A stretch of 64,000 bases of DNA from Kingdonia uniflora (taxonomy: Eukaryota > Streptophyta > Magnoliopsida > Ranunculales > Circaeasteraceae), in NCBI GenBank assembly GCA_014058105.1, contig JACGCM010001659.1:1240001-1304000 (forward strand), given 5' to 3'. The notes beneath the pieces are model-generated. The model was not told the DNA's origin. It worked only from the letters and a program-made list of their open reading frames with translations, and ran no database searches. The translations under genes and the position numbers were made by a program. This document shows, one piece after another, positions 51,544 to 63,480 of this stretch; within the stretch, counting starts at the first letter, position 1; every line of letters starts with the position of its first letter.

Positions 51544-51875
51544 ACCACCCCCTCTCAGCCAAGAGTACGAGAAGCATTATGAGTGAGTAGTTGCTAAGAA
51601 GCATCATTAATAATGTATTTAATACCCGGGGATCATTTTCAATGTTCCTTTATGAATATTTGCGCTGTGGCTGTGGGGTTTCATATAACTAATGGCTCTG
51701 GTCAAGATTGTTGCATTGGAATTCCTTTTGACATTGGGAATTTGGAACGTCATCTTTAATGGGGCTGCAGTATAAACACTGCTTGTATTGGTTGTTGTAG
51801 TTGTTATTTGCCAAGTACTTATTTGATTCCATAATTTTTGTAATTTTTCTTCTCTATAACTATTCTGTTGAGAGG

Positions 51876-52196
51876 ATGGTGACCACCATATGGAAATCTT
51901 GCAAGGCTAGGGTTCTTGCTAAAGTACAAAAACTGCAATGTTGATACTTTGGGACCTAGTCTTTATACCTTCCTACGCTGATTTTAATGCGCCCTACCTA
52001 CCACGGTATGACGTATAAAGAGGTGGAGGTGGCGGATGGCGATTACAATCAAATGGTCCGCTTTCATTATATGATAACGTCAAGGCAGGGGTGCAGGGAT
52101 GGTCTACATCTTCTGGTGGAGGATGTCGTTAGAGCAGTGGATAAAGCGACTGGTGATCATCTGAGGAAGTCTCCCTGGTACCCTGCTGGTGAGTAG
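51876..52196 (+). pseudogene. Antisense aORF1 of Gy3, two internal stops
   Basis: MVTT start at 51876, stops after KLQC and YFGT, then open from 51987 (TYHGMTYKEVEVADGDYNQM, VRFHYMI, LHLLVEDVVRAVDK). Aligned along its length with 13940-14272 of Gy1. A TATA-like CAGTATAAACACTG lies near 51768. Confidence 0.6.
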
Positions 52197-53496
52197 ATTC
52201 TATAAAAATAGAATCATTCTTCTTTCTTTGTCACACGGGGGTGGTAGGGGTCTTAGAGGAAGAAGGGAGACGAATATTAGAAGTATGCTTCCAGTCTTTG
52301 GCTTTAGGCTCTTTTAAAACCATTTTCTTTTTTCTTGAAGAAGAGTTTCAGTCTATAATGGAATGTAATGTAATCTGTAGATCAGTCTGTTGGAAAGTTC
52401 TGAGATGATGTAAGAAACATTTGAGCTGATGAAAAAATTTTGTTGTCTGCCTATTCTGTGTTGCAATTCAAACTAAAAAATATATGTTTAGCATACTTAT
52501 GTAATGCCCTGTTTGATAAAGTAAACTAAAAAATGAGAATGGAAACTCAAACTGTTGATGGATCAAAGTTTGTGATAGAAAGTGGAAATAACATAAAAGA
52601 ATTTTGGAGGTCAAAAATATGTTAAAGTGTGACAGGCACATATGTCGAACTGAAAGAAGTATATTGGTGTGAGCTACCAGACATCAAACTTGGTATATAT
52701 GTAAATCAGTAAAGATATTGGGAAGTGAGTTCGAAAAGAGAAGTTTGAAAATGTAATGAGGTCGTCTAGCAAAGTCAAACTCAAGTAATTGGCTAGTATG
52801 ATCGTACTGATTGAGATAGGATTGGTATGTTTACGGGTTATTGATCTTGAAGAGGTAAATATTATAATGTTTTTTTAAAACTATTTGTAGGATTTGTGAT
52901 CTGTCAACCTGGAATTACATAAGATTGTGTTATGCGAACTGGTTGTAGAATTTTTAATCTGCCATCTTGGAGTTGTGCAATGGTATTTAGCATAGTTGTC
53001 ATTTTTAATATGCGAACTTCCACGGACTAGGTGAGTAGAGTTTCAACAAATTGCACCCTTTTGTAAGAGTCAAAATATGTTACTGGCATGCTAAAAGTAT
53101 CCTTTATTGGTGATAGAAGATGTTCACTCCGTACTGCAATATCCTGGTAATTTGACGGTCCTTTAGAGAAGTGGTTTCAAATTGTTTCGAAAATACCTTG
53201 ATGTAGTTGTGTAAAGGATATTTGTCTGAAAATGATTGGTTGGAGCTGCTTCTGGACGTACTTGAATATTTTATGAGAGCTATATTTTCTTGGATGTGCC
53301 ACGTGTACGAAGTACGTGATGAATGATATCCCCTTAGGATATACTACTTATAATGGAAAGCAATAGTTGTCAAAAATATTCCCAAAAATATGCTCATATC
53401 CTTGTTACAAAAATTTTGTTCTCGTAGATTTTATCTTCCCTCAAAATCTGATAAAGAGGCCATATTGGTAATGTACAAAAAGATCTCCCTGCTGGC

Positions 53497-53504
53497 TATA
53501 TAAG
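53497..53504 (+). promoter_or_regulatory. TATA box before aORF2 of Gy3
   Basis: TATATAAG in GGCTATATAAGACC, about 80 bases before the ATG at 53579. Confidence 0.5.
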
Positions 53505-53578
53505 ACCTTGATTCTTTAGTGATATGCAATACATTCTTCTAGAGTTAAAAGCTTGCATTTGATTGAGGGAAAGTTATT

Positions 53579-53932
53579 ATGGTGAGGACATGTTCTCAAC
53601 GTGCACGTTATGCGGCAGAAGGTATGTTAAACATCAAGGTGACCAAACTTCATGAACGGTACTTTCGCTTGTTGCCTTATAATACTGTCTTATCAGAGTG
53701 GCCGTTACAGTTGGACAGTATGGATGACGAAGGTAGGCGTACAGAGTATGATCATTATTTCTAGTGTGATGTGTTTCGTGAGTTATTGCTTGATGGAATG
53801 CTGCGAGAAAAAGTTGTTCGAGAGATCACATTGGATAAGCTGACTGAAGAGGACGAGAGGGCAGCGTCGGCGGAGATAATTCCATGTGGTGAATTAAATC
53901 ACCCGGGCTATTTTAAATGTGGCTATATGTGA
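53579..53932 (+). pseudogene. Antisense aORF2 of Gy3, one internal stop
   Basis: 117 codons with one TAG at 53762. MVRTCSQRARYAAEGMLNIK at the start; after the stop, FRELLLDGMLREKVVREITL, EEDERAASAEIIPCGELNHP and GYFKCGYM at the end. Same length as the copies in Gy1 and Gy2. Confidence 0.7.
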
Positions 53933-54398
53933 ATGTAAGCTCAAACTTTGGGAGCTCGAAATGAATAAGTAATCTATTTGTAGTATTCTGTGTTTGAAAT
54001 TTGTTGAATGTAGGATAGTGCAAATTGAATCTACGAACTGAAAAGTAGGATTAATGTGTCTGTTTAGCCGCTTATGTGGTAGATACTATGGATTACAGCT
54101 GTCTAATTTTATCAACTACGCAGATAATTTTGAATTTTGAATATTTACTACTTATATGAATGACGTACGGTGTAGTACGATCTCGAAAGTATAAAAGTAA
54201 GGTGATGAATCGTAGATATTATCTTGGGAAGGAGGAACGAAATTGTGTAATGGCTGATTATAGAGACAAATGTAATGACATAACACATTATCATAGAAGT
54301 AATGATGATGTTGTAAGGCAAAAAGACGTGCCTGTAGAAACAGTAAGGGTGACGGACACGTATTTGAAAGAGCCGTTATTTAAAAAATCGAGGGAGAG

Positions 54399-54406
54399 TA
54401 TAAAAA
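54399..54406 (+). promoter_or_regulatory. TATA box before aORF3 of Gy3
   Basis: TATAAAAA in GGAGAGTATAAAAACATG, followed by a CT-rich leader. A 107-codon frame upstream (54160-54483) and a 91-codon frame (54704-54979) overlap promoter and leader and are not recognisable proteins. Confidence 0.5.
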
Positions 54407-54986
54407 CATGCCTCTCTCTCCCTCATAAATTATCTACAGTTATAGAGAGAGAGAAAAGTTGTGTAACCAGTATTTTTAGATAGAGAAAATGATTGAGTTT
54501 TGAGTGTAATCCCATAGTGAAAACTTTATCTAGTGAAAGAAATTTGTTGGAAAAATGGCGTAATTATTCATTCTTGGAAAAAAATGTAGGCAGAGTAGAA
54601 GATTGTAGATCCTCCAGTACAGGTTAGTAAAATTTAGATACTTTATTGTGTTTTGAAGAGAGTAATAGGTTGTATTTTTGTTTAACGTATCCATTGTTTT
54701 TGTATGTCACTGAGTGGGGATGGGAATTTTTTAGAATGTAGGGGACTAAAAAAGGATTATTTTCTGGTATTTGAGAATATTTACAAAAAATTTATGTATG
54801 GTAACTATTTTTATAGAAGAAGAGGGAAAGTTGAATATGAGTATCTGTTGCTAGGGAAAGTTATGAAAAATTATATTTTTATTTTACTAGGTAGGGTGGG
54901 GTTTTTATTTTGCTGTATGTGTAGAATATCATGTGACCATAGATACAGAGACATAATAAAAAAATGTGTGTACCTGTAGGCCCAAT

Positions 54987-55810
54987 ATGCATTCTAAAAA
55001 CCTAAAGCCTAGTAGTAAATTTGTAGTGTCATCCAGTTCATAGAAAACATCTTCATCGGGTAGAGAAGACGATTATGGAGACATGGAGGAGATTGCAGAT
55101 AGGAGGGAAGTCACTATAGGTGTAGAGACTAAAATATTTAGTGAAGTGAGTAATTTAATAGAGCAGAATGATACAGGAGCGGAGGATGAAATATTTTATG
55201 TATATCCAAAAGGAGTAGATGTAGGAAAATAATACATGAAATTTAAAAAGAAGTTAACAGGTAAGTGGTAAAATTATCTAGCAGATCAAGGCCTTTGGTT
55301 TAGAACCTTTGTACAAGGGAAGGGAGAAGAAGATGTACACTAGGGAAAAAGGAATTAGTGAAGATGTAGAGATTTTGTACTATAATAGGTCGGGTATGGC
55401 AGGCCCGAAAGATGGGTTTCTGTGCTATCTGAACCAGATCGTATACGGTCTTAGGATTCCTTTGACATATTTTTAGAAAGGGGTGATGAATGTGTTGTAG
55501 TGCTGCCCAGCACAATTAAATAGGAATATGTTTGAGATGATGAGGGTGTGTAAGGTATTGAATGAGAGGTGAAGAGAGAATGGGACTGCGAAGCAGTTCG
55601 TTACATTTGACGTACTGAAATTTTGCAAAATAAAGTATGTGAAAGCTCGTAGTAGCGGTTCCCTGTTTAGTGACTTGTCTAGGCCAAAGTTTTTTGACTT
55701 TGAATCTGCTGGTAGACCATGGAATGACCATCCTGTATGGCTAAGGGGTAATTGAATGCAGGTTCCATATGAACCAATGCTCGACCTGGACCATAAATAT
55801 TTTAATCCGA
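54987..55810 (+). pseudogene. aORF3 of Gy3, exon 1 (globular domain)
   Basis: Candidate start MHSKNLKPSSKFVV at 54987. Ser-rich, then acidic; EDEIFYVYPKGVDVGK, PKDGFLCYLNQIVYGLRIPL, PAQLNRNMFEMMRVCKVLNE, FVTFDVLKFCKIKYVKARSS and FSDLSRPKFFDFESAGRPWN with DHPVWLRGN close the domain before the donor. All diagnostic blocks of the family are present, with several stops and shifts. Confidence 0.65.
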
Positions 55811-55888
55811 GTAAGTAACGCCTGCTAACTTAACCGAATATCAGTTTGTTTGCGAGCATCTAATCATTTCCTTAATTTTTTTTGTCAG
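55811..55888 (+). other. aORF3 intron 1 (Gy3)
   Basis: Donor GTAAGTAACGCC, acceptor TTTTTTGTCAG, 78 bases. Confidence 0.72.
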
Positions 55889-56430
55889 GTTTTTATCTCA
55901 AATCCTTCCCTGATAAAGTAAGTTTATTTGACTGCGCAGCCCTTTAACAGGTCGAGTTGAAGCAAGTGCCTGGAGAGTTAAATATTCGTAGGGATAAAAG
56001 AGTGGACTCCAGAGTTCCAAAAGTGCAACGAGCTCATGAAAATTGAGCTATGGTTGGTCAAGAATGTACTGAGAAGGTTATGGAAAAGACCCTTCATCCT
56101 TTAAGGGATTTGACCGGTATCCCTCTGCCTCTGCCACGGAGTTCGAGCGTGGTGTGGAAGTTCTAGAGGCCGAAAAAGATGCTGCAAGAATCTTCTGAAA
56201 AGGATGACAAACTTGTTGTCTCGGATGTTGTGTAGCAGCAGACAGTGAGTGAGGTCGTTCCTCAAGAGACAACAAAGACGTCTCTGAAAAGAAAATAACT
56301 TGAGATCGAGAGTAGAAACCAAACTCGGTTTAAGGTTATGGCGAAGTTGAGGGACATAGAACAAAGATGATTTAAAATGGTGGGGACAGAGCCGAGGAAC
56401 ACCGAAAGGTGTTTCAAGAGCAAACAATGA
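55889..56430 (+). pseudogene. aORF3 of Gy3, exon 2 (basic linker)
   Basis: FYLKSFPDKVSLFDCAAL and VELKQVPGELNIRRDKRVDS correspond to the start of exon 2 in the other elements; further on EVVPQETTKTSLKRK and ESRNQTRFKVMAKLRDIEQR. Stops at several points. Confidence 0.5.
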
Positions 56431-56519
56431 ATATACATATTAATATGCTCTATTTGTTATATTGTGGTTAATATGTCTATTGTAGATTTTGTGTATTGTA
56501 TTGGTAGCTCTCGATGATG

Positions 56520-56985
56520 GTAAAAGGGGCTACAGATTTTATTGAGAAGAGAAACCAGGAATATTTAGAGCTTACACGGAAGTTTGATGCTCAAACAGCT
56601 CAGATGAGGAGCTCGAGGAGGAGCTCAAAAAATAGAAAGAGAGCAAGGCAGAAGAGGTGAAGGCTGCTGAAGAGCAGTGCGCGGAACTGTCTGTGCGCAG
56701 AACTGTCTTTGCGCGAAGAGACCCTGGAGAAAGCTTTTGTGAAGGTGAGGGTTGGTATAAATAATATGATCCAATCTTACCGTTACTTTGGGTTAACCGA
56801 GGCCGATATCAATCTTGGCCTAGAGGGTAGGTTCTATGAGATAGTTTTTACTGCGGATGCGGAAGATGAACTGGTTGAAGATGTCGTTGCTCCAGTAAAT
56901 GTACCCCTCCCTTAAGTTAAGCAAGTTCTAGCTACTGGCACTGAAGTGGAGCCACTGTCTGAGATAGAGATTGGCAAGAATACTT
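56520..56985 (+). pseudogene. aORF3 of Gy3, exon 3 (coiled coil)
   Basis: After an acceptor near 56485 (TATTGTAG or later): ATDFIEKRNQEYLELTRKFD, heptads, then the open part 56709-56915 with YRYFGLTEADINLGLEGRFY, the hinge block shared with Gy1 (GYSVSDIEAII) and Gy2 (VGVNDIMEDTY), and an acidic tail AEDELVEDVVAPVNVPLP. Confidence 0.55.
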
Positions 56986-57129
56986 AATATCATTCTATGG
57001 TATCCTGTTCGAACTATTTTGTTATGTTTCAACTTTGATAAGAGTGTTTGCTGTGCGCTATGAAACTGTGAAGTTTGATAGACATATGTTTATTGTGCCT
57101 TGCTTGAATGTTTGGCTGATAACATAAAA

Positions 57130-59491
57130 TATGTAATCCTGTGTAGGAGATAGAGTGGTTGAGAAAAACAATTACCACCCTAGAGAGATCGTTGAGTAGA
57201 GCGAGGGACTCTGTGACTTATATTCAACAGGTATTAAATAAAACTGAGTATGAGAGAAGGCAGTTTAAATCTAATTCAGAAAAAAAAATTAGCAAATTAT
57301 ATGATCTACAGTGTAGATAAGCAAAAATAAAATAGAGAAGGGTGAGATTTTAAGAAAATAGGAGGATAGAGGGGCGCTAGTATGAAAATCTAAAGAATTG
57401 ATTTGCTTTACTGACCCGAGTGATTAAGACAGGTTTCAGAAGCTTTTGGTAACTTTGACACTGTATTTTGAGGCCAAAGTAGATAGTGAGCAGGGTTTAA
57501 AAGAGGCTTATGTAGAACTCTTAAAGGAAAGGGGTGTAATACCTGAGCCAGCTCGAGTTATGTTTTTAGCTCAAGAGGCACATAATCGTCATAGTGTAGA
57601 GGCAAAAAAATGCTCGGCTCGAGCTGGCGTATCTGTTATATAGGGTGACATAGGTCCCTTACCTGATGCTTTTGACTTTATGTAGGATCGAAGAGCAATG
57701 TTGTCAAAATAAGGAAATAGCAGAGAGAGGTGCAAGTCAAGTTAAAGGGTGAGTTAAACGAGTTGCAAAACGTGCTGAGGCAAAGTACATAACAAAATAC
57801 CTCTCTGGAAAATCAACTGACAAAAGAAATAACTATTAAACAAAAGGTAGAAGGGGAGTTGAAAACGTTGGGTGTATTGCAGAAGGATACCCGTAAGCAT
57901 TTGCACAGATCGCATATGAACGTCATATAGCGAGTGTAATTGAGTTTTATAGAGAGGAGTTGGCAAGGGTAGAGAACGAGTTTAGGAAGTGTGTTATGGA
58001 TTGTGGGAAAGACTTTGATGTAGAGAATGAAAAGGCTAAAAATATGTGGTTTACGAAGGATGATGAGGAAAGAGGTGTTGAAAAACCAGCTCCTAGGCCG
58101 GCACAAAATTTGTCATAGGATAACAAGGAGGAGGTTGAGAGCCTGATACCACGGTCATAGTAAAAGTATCTCCAGTAGGAGGTGGTGACCATTATTATAC
58201 CTTTACATGTGCAGGTAGATAGGTCAAGGCAAATGGGAAATAGGGGACAGTCTTCCCGTAGCTCGAGGGAGCGAAAGTGAATTATCTAAGTTGTTCGAAA
58301 ATTTGCATATGCATTACATATCTATATACTATTTTGATGATAAATAAATTTGTTCTGTTTGTGATGGAAAAATAGATATGAATGGAGATGTAGATCGATC
58401 ATTCATAAGTATTTTATTGTCGTAAGATCGATCGTACACAATTGTTGTGAGTGAAACTGTGAACTATGATGATATGTACTATTTTGATGTACGAACTGTT
58501 ACGTATGTGAAAGTAACCTATTGATACAGGCTGAAATAGATGAGGTTCAAAGTCAGTGAGAAGCTCTGCACATTTTGAACGAAAAATTGAACGCTGATTT
58601 TAACTTCCATCGTGAAGCATTAAAAAAGTTGCTGAGTTAAATGTAAAAATGGAGGTGAGAATGATCGAGGGGCAAGAATAAATGGAGGAATTAAATGAGG
58701 TAGTGAAGAAAAAGGAGGTGGACATGGAAAAAACTTAATGTCATATAAGTAATATCTTGGAACGAGTAACCAAGCAAGAGGCGGAAATAGTTAGCGTACG
58801 AGATGTTGTGAGGAAGGAAGATGAGCGTGCTAGTGAGTTTGAAGGAATGTACAATGTTGATAATATTAAAGAAAAGGAGTTAGAGGAAGTTAACAAGAAG
58901 TTAAATGAGCTGACAAAAACTTATTGGACGAAGATAGGGTGTTTAGATAACGTAATTTAAGGGTTGGAATTAAACATTATGGAGTATCAAATGTCAGTAG
59001 GAAGGCTGACTAGCTCGAATGACAAATTAGGAGTGAATCTTATGACGGCTCAACAGAATCTTAACATAGAGGTCGATCAGAGGCTCCATAATCAGTTTGT
59101 TATGGAGGAAGCATTGGTCATATTGGGATAAATGAATAAGTACATGACGGTAATGGAAGCAAACTTCTACTGAGGAAAAATTAGAAATGGCAGCTCGCTG
59201 TAAAGATTTGGAAAGTTTGCTAAATGAGGCGAGGGGAAAGATTGTAGAGCTTGTCATGCCTGAAAAAGTTAAGCTTGAGGAAAATAAGGTGTGCGACAAA
59301 GAAATGGCGGCAGTGCTTACCTTTTTTGTGTCTGAGTTCAAGAGACTTGAAAAAGAAAGAGACACGATACATGACAGCATGATCGCAAATAGTGTGAAGT
59401 GTGACATGCAGCTAGTACGGACTGAATATCTAGAGCATGTTATGTTAAAAATTGGCGTTCTCATTAAAAACAGATGTGATGAAGGAATATA
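57130..59491 (+). pseudogene. aORF3 of Gy3, C-terminal coiled-coil exons
   Basis: A series of heptad-rich frames: 57180-57660, 57690-58140, 58520-58960 (ERVTKQEAEIVSVRDVVRKE) and 59187-59491 (AARCKDLESLLNEARGKIVE). The last contains MAAVLTFFVSEFKRLEKERD and is homologous with the Gy1 C-terminus at 20210-20290. Exon borders are not resolved. Stops and shifts are frequent. The 213-codon minus-strand frame 59027-59668 is its shadow. Confidence 0.55.
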
Positions 59492-59799
59492 AATTACTGC
59501 TGCAAGGGCACCAGAACGGATGCGCCTGCATCCTTTGGAACGTGGTAAAAGTTCAAGTGATGATGCCCTAACTAAACTTAGTGATTGAGGAAGTATTGGT
59601 ATTGATGTAAAATGAATTACTTTTTTGATATCACCTGAAATATAATAAATAGAGTGTAAAGGCAACATTGTCGAGGAATTTGTGTTGGCTGATAGTAAGA
59701 TAATTCGTGGGTATAATGGATATTTGCGTCATATTTTGACTAATCAGTTGTGAAGTAAGTATTTTGTTAGTCGTATTGGGGAACCAATATCCGACCTGT

Positions 59800-59985
59800 A
59801 ATGTGATAGAAGATCAATTTATCCGAAGCAATTGTCGATATATAATATAGAAGATCGAATTGTCTGAAGCAATAATCAATCTATAATATAATAGAAGATC
59901 AAATTGTTTGAAGCAATAATCGATTTGTAATGTCTTAAAAGATTGAATCGAATAAACCAATAACTGATCTGTAATAGTAGAATAG
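59800..59985. repeat. ~43-bp tandem repeat behind Gy3 integrase, four copies
   Basis: Units with AGAAGATC(A/G)AATTGT..GAAGCAATAATC begin near 59808, 59850, 59894 and 59937. Confidence 0.8.
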
Positions 59986-60039
59986 GGGTGAGCCCATTGG
60001 TTATCTGTGATATTGTAGATTTGTTTTGTATATATGAGA

Positions 60040-60360
60040 TAGTAAAAAAGTACTTGTATGAGATAGTAGAAAAGTATTGTAATGTAGGTCGGTCAAACAC
60101 AAATATTTCATTAATGTAAGAACGGCGTACAATATTGGAAGAAATAGTAGAATAGTACTATATGAGATAGTAGAATAGTACTATGATGTAGGTCGGTCAA
60201 ACACAAGTATTTCATTAATGTAAGAGTGACGTACAATACTGTAAGAAATAGTATAATAGTACTGTATGAGATAGTAGAATAATATTGTGATGTAGGTCGG
60301 TCAAACACAAGTATTTCATTGGTGTAAGAGCGACGTACAAAAATGTAAGAAATAGTAGAA
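60040..60360. repeat. 104-bp tandem repeat behind Gy3 integrase, three copies
   Basis: GTAGGTCGGTCAAACACAA recurs at 60084, 60188 and 60292 with near-identical surroundings; the unit also holds repeated GAGATAGTAGAATAGTA. Minus-strand frames across it are repeat artefacts. Confidence 0.92.
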
Positions 60361-60379
60361 TATAAACTTTGAGAGATGG

Positions 60380-61480
60380 CTATCTGTGATATAGCTTCAA
60401 TCTCTTTGTGTTCCAAGGATTGGGGACTCGATCTCCATCGGATGTAATGAGGTCGTAAGAGCTAAAGCCACTTTTTCCGACGGCGATAAAAGGTCCTTCC
60501 CAATTTTCTGTGAGTTTCCCAGCATTGAGTTCTTTTCTGTGTTTTGGGATCTCCCACAGGACGAGATCTTTAATATCAAACTCTCTATGACAAATGTGTT
60601 TGTTGTATGACTTTGCTAAAGCCTGATAGTACCTTCCCAAGTTCATGATTGTTTTGTCCCTTGTTTCGTCAATCCAGTTCATGTAACATGCCAACTGGAA
60701 CTTATTTTCATTATTTGTCATGGTATGATCACATAGTGGGTGATGATATTGAGTAGGGATGATTTCTTAAGTACCGTAAGCTAGCAAGAATGGTGTACAT
60801 CCAGTCGACACTTGGGGTGTTGTTTAATACGCCCATAACACGTGTGGTAACTCTTGCATCCAATTACCTTTCTTCCCTGTCAGGCGCTTTTTTATTCTGT
60901 CGACTATAGTACGATTAGTGATTTTGACTTGACCATTTCCTTATGGGTAATATGGATTTGAAAGAGAGCGGATGATGTTATACTGATTAAGGAAATTGAC
61001 GACCTTTGAACCAACAAACTATGGTCTATTATCTATTCTGATGAGGTGGGGGAAACAAAACTGAATGATAATATTTTCCCATATGAGCTTGATGACTTCG
61101 TTTTCGCGTGTTTAACTCAAAGGGACTGTTTTTACCCACTTGGTGAAGTAGTCTGTTGTCACAAAGAGGTGTTTCCTTTTTCCCGGTGTAGGGCCCATTT
61201 TTTTAATGGCCAGACAACTTTGCTAGAATGGAGTTCTAAAGCTGGAGCTTGAATTTTGGGTTCATGTCGTTGGCAGGTATCACACTTGCTTGCATATCTG
61301 AGGCCTGAGCTTTTATTTTAGGCCAAAAGACTCCTTGAGTAAGAGCTCAGTTTGCTAGGGACCATCCTGCTGCATGCAATCCGCAAGTGCCTTCATGTAA
61401 ATCGTGCAGGATATATTGGGCCTCCTTATCAGATAAGCACTCGAGATAGGGCCCTATAGTCGATTTTTGTAAAGGAGATT
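60380..61480 (-). pseudogene. Integrase of Gy3, broken
   Basis: Zinc-binding part LHDLHEGTCGLHAAGWSLAN near 61365-61440; the core is spread over shifted frames; the C-terminus is open at 60380-60721 (MTNNENKFQLACYMNWIDET, IMNLGRYYQALAKSY, NWEGPFIAVGKSG, NPWNTKRLKLYHR). It ends just before the tandem repeats. Confidence 0.85.
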
Positions 61481-61639
61481 GTTGACAATGATATATCGTT
61501 TAGCATTGTCAAGCAGTCATCTTCTTTCGTTGATATCATCGGGGAGTTCGCCATCAAATGTATTTTTTGGTCCGATATATGTGAGGAAAGGTCGTCTCCA
61601 ATCGTCTTCAACCTCTTTTACTCCCCTAGTATTAATGGC

Positions 61640-62590
61640 ATTTGAGCTGATGATGTTACTGTTGGGTGGATACTACTTCGATCTTTAAATATTGAGCTTC
61701 CGTTCCAAGGACTCCAGCAAGATAAGCGAGAGAGTTAGAATGTTTATTTTCTCCACGAGGTAAGTGACCGATTGTAGCCTTTTTAAATTAGCTCATTCTA
61801 TCAGCTACTGCTGCTGCGTAATCTATCATCTTTCCATTTTTTTGATATTTGTCTGTATAATGGTTCATGGTCAATAAAGAATTTGTGTAAACATATAATT
61901 CGGGCACGCCAATTTCTAGTGCCATATCCAGTATGTGGATTAGTGTCTCGTATTCGGTTACGTTGCTGGTAGCTTTGAAGTTGAGCCGAATTTATTTCTC
62001 AATTCTATTATTGGAAGATGTGATAAGAACTATCCCGATGCCTCACCTAGCTGGTCCGGCAGAGCCATCAGTTAAAAGGTGCCAACCTTTTTTAGATATT
62101 TAATCCAATTTTTCTTTGAGTTGCTCCTCTTTTATGTCGGTACTATCCTCTTCCCAATCAGGGTCATCTACTGGAAATCCTGTAAAGAAATCTGCTACTG
62201 CTTGCCCTTTTTTGGAGTACCGAGGTTCGAAACGCATGTTGTGTTTGCCAAGAGTAACCGACCATTGTTGGACTCGTCTGGATTTCTCTCATTTGGATAG
62301 AACTTTGTGCAGGGGGTAATTTGTCATTACTTGAACTAAATGAGCTTGGAAATATTGTTTTTACTTCTACGATGTATAAACAAGAGCAATGAGCAGTTTT
62401 TTAAGCTTAGTATACCATGTCTCTGCTGGAGTAAGAGTCTTACTGATGAAGTAGATAGGTTTTTCTGTCTTTTCATCAAGTCGGATGGGAACTAAGCTGA
62501 GTGAGTTTTCAGTAACTGCAAAATATACCGTAAGCTCTTCTCCTTCCTTGGGTGTACTCATTACAGGTGATTTCCCCAAGTAGCGCTTCA
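61640..62590 (-). pseudogene. RNase H region of Gy3, broken
   Basis: MGKSPVMSTPKEGEELTVYF (62367-62579) with KPIYFISKTLTPAETWYTKL, then GQAVADFF, LLTDGSAGPA with the catalytic Asp, EYETLIHILDMALEIGVPEL and HLPRGENKHSNSLAYLAGVL. Two RNase H-like modules as in Gy4. Confidence 0.82.
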
Positions 62591-63480
62591 GTTCCTGAAA
62601 TGTTGTTCACATTCTGTGGTCCACTCGATTTCCAAAAAATTTTGAGTTTTGCCTATCTTCATTCCTTCTTGTAGAAGGCCGAATAACCATCTACACCAAT
62701 CTGAAGACTTGGAAACAAAATGATTTATTGCTTCTATTTTACCGGCTATCTTTTGAACGTCTTTCTTTATTTTTTGGTGAAGGCATGGATAACAAGACAT
62801 GGATACAATCTGGGTCAGCCCCGATACCTCATTAGTTAATCAAATGTCCCAAGAATTCGCCTGATTGGACTCCGAATTAGCATTTGTTAGGATTTAGTCT
62901 CATTTTGTATGATCGAAGAATTTCAAAGGTCGTGTGCAAATCTGCGAGATGGTTTTCTTTTTTGAGACTTTTACACAGCATATCATCAATGTAAACTTCC
63001 ATCATTTTTTTAAGATGGTCTTTGAATATCTGAGTCATCAGTCTTTGGTAAGTGGCTCCGGCGTTCTTAAGACCGAAAGGCATGACTTTCTAGCAGTATA
63101 ATCCATTTTCTATTATGAAAGTTATTTTGTCTTGATCTTCAAGCATAAGGGGTATCTGATTGTACCCTGATGTGGCATCCATCATGGAAAAGAGTTCGTG
63201 TCCCGCTGTAGAATCGAGCAGATGGCTGATGATAGGAAGGGGAAAACTATCTTTCGGAGTATGCTTATTCAAGTTTCTAAAATCCACGCATACTCTAATC
63301 TTGCCATTTTTCTTCGGGACTGCTACGATGTTCGAGATCCATTTGGGGTATTTGGCTTTTCAAATAAAACCAACTTCAATAAGTTTATCGATCTCTTTGT
63401 TGACTTCTTATCATCGCTTTGGAGCTAATATTCTCTGTTTTTGTTTGATTGCCTCAGCTTTATCTTTTAAGCTAAGCTTG
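62590..63480 (-). pseudogene. Reverse transcriptase of Gy3, broken
   Basis: AKYPKWISNIVAVPKKNGKI, DFRNLNKHTPKDSFPLPIIS (63090-63287), MMDATSGYNQIPL, MPFGLKNAGATYQRLMTQIF and catalytic YIDD at 62982-62993 in VYIDDMLCKS. A TAG follows NPNKC near 62877, the same site as the stop at 38271 of Gy4. Otherwise long intact stretches. Confidence 0.92.

Noticed and set aside
54160..54979. Two plus-strand frames (107 and 91 codons) between aORF2 and aORF3 of Gy3 as extra cassette genes
   Set aside because: No counterpart at the same place in Gy1 or Gy2, and they overlap the promoter and leader region of aORF3.
59027..59668. Longest single open frame of the window (213 codons, minus strand)
   Set aside because: It is the reverse complement of the heptad-rich end of aORF3 in Gy3; the plus-strand reading is homologous to Gy1, the minus-strand reading to nothing I recognise.
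59876..60416. Two overlapping minus-strand frames of 74 and 101 codons
   Set aside because: Translations of the 43-bp and 104-bp tandem repeats; periodic residues reflect the DNA repeat.
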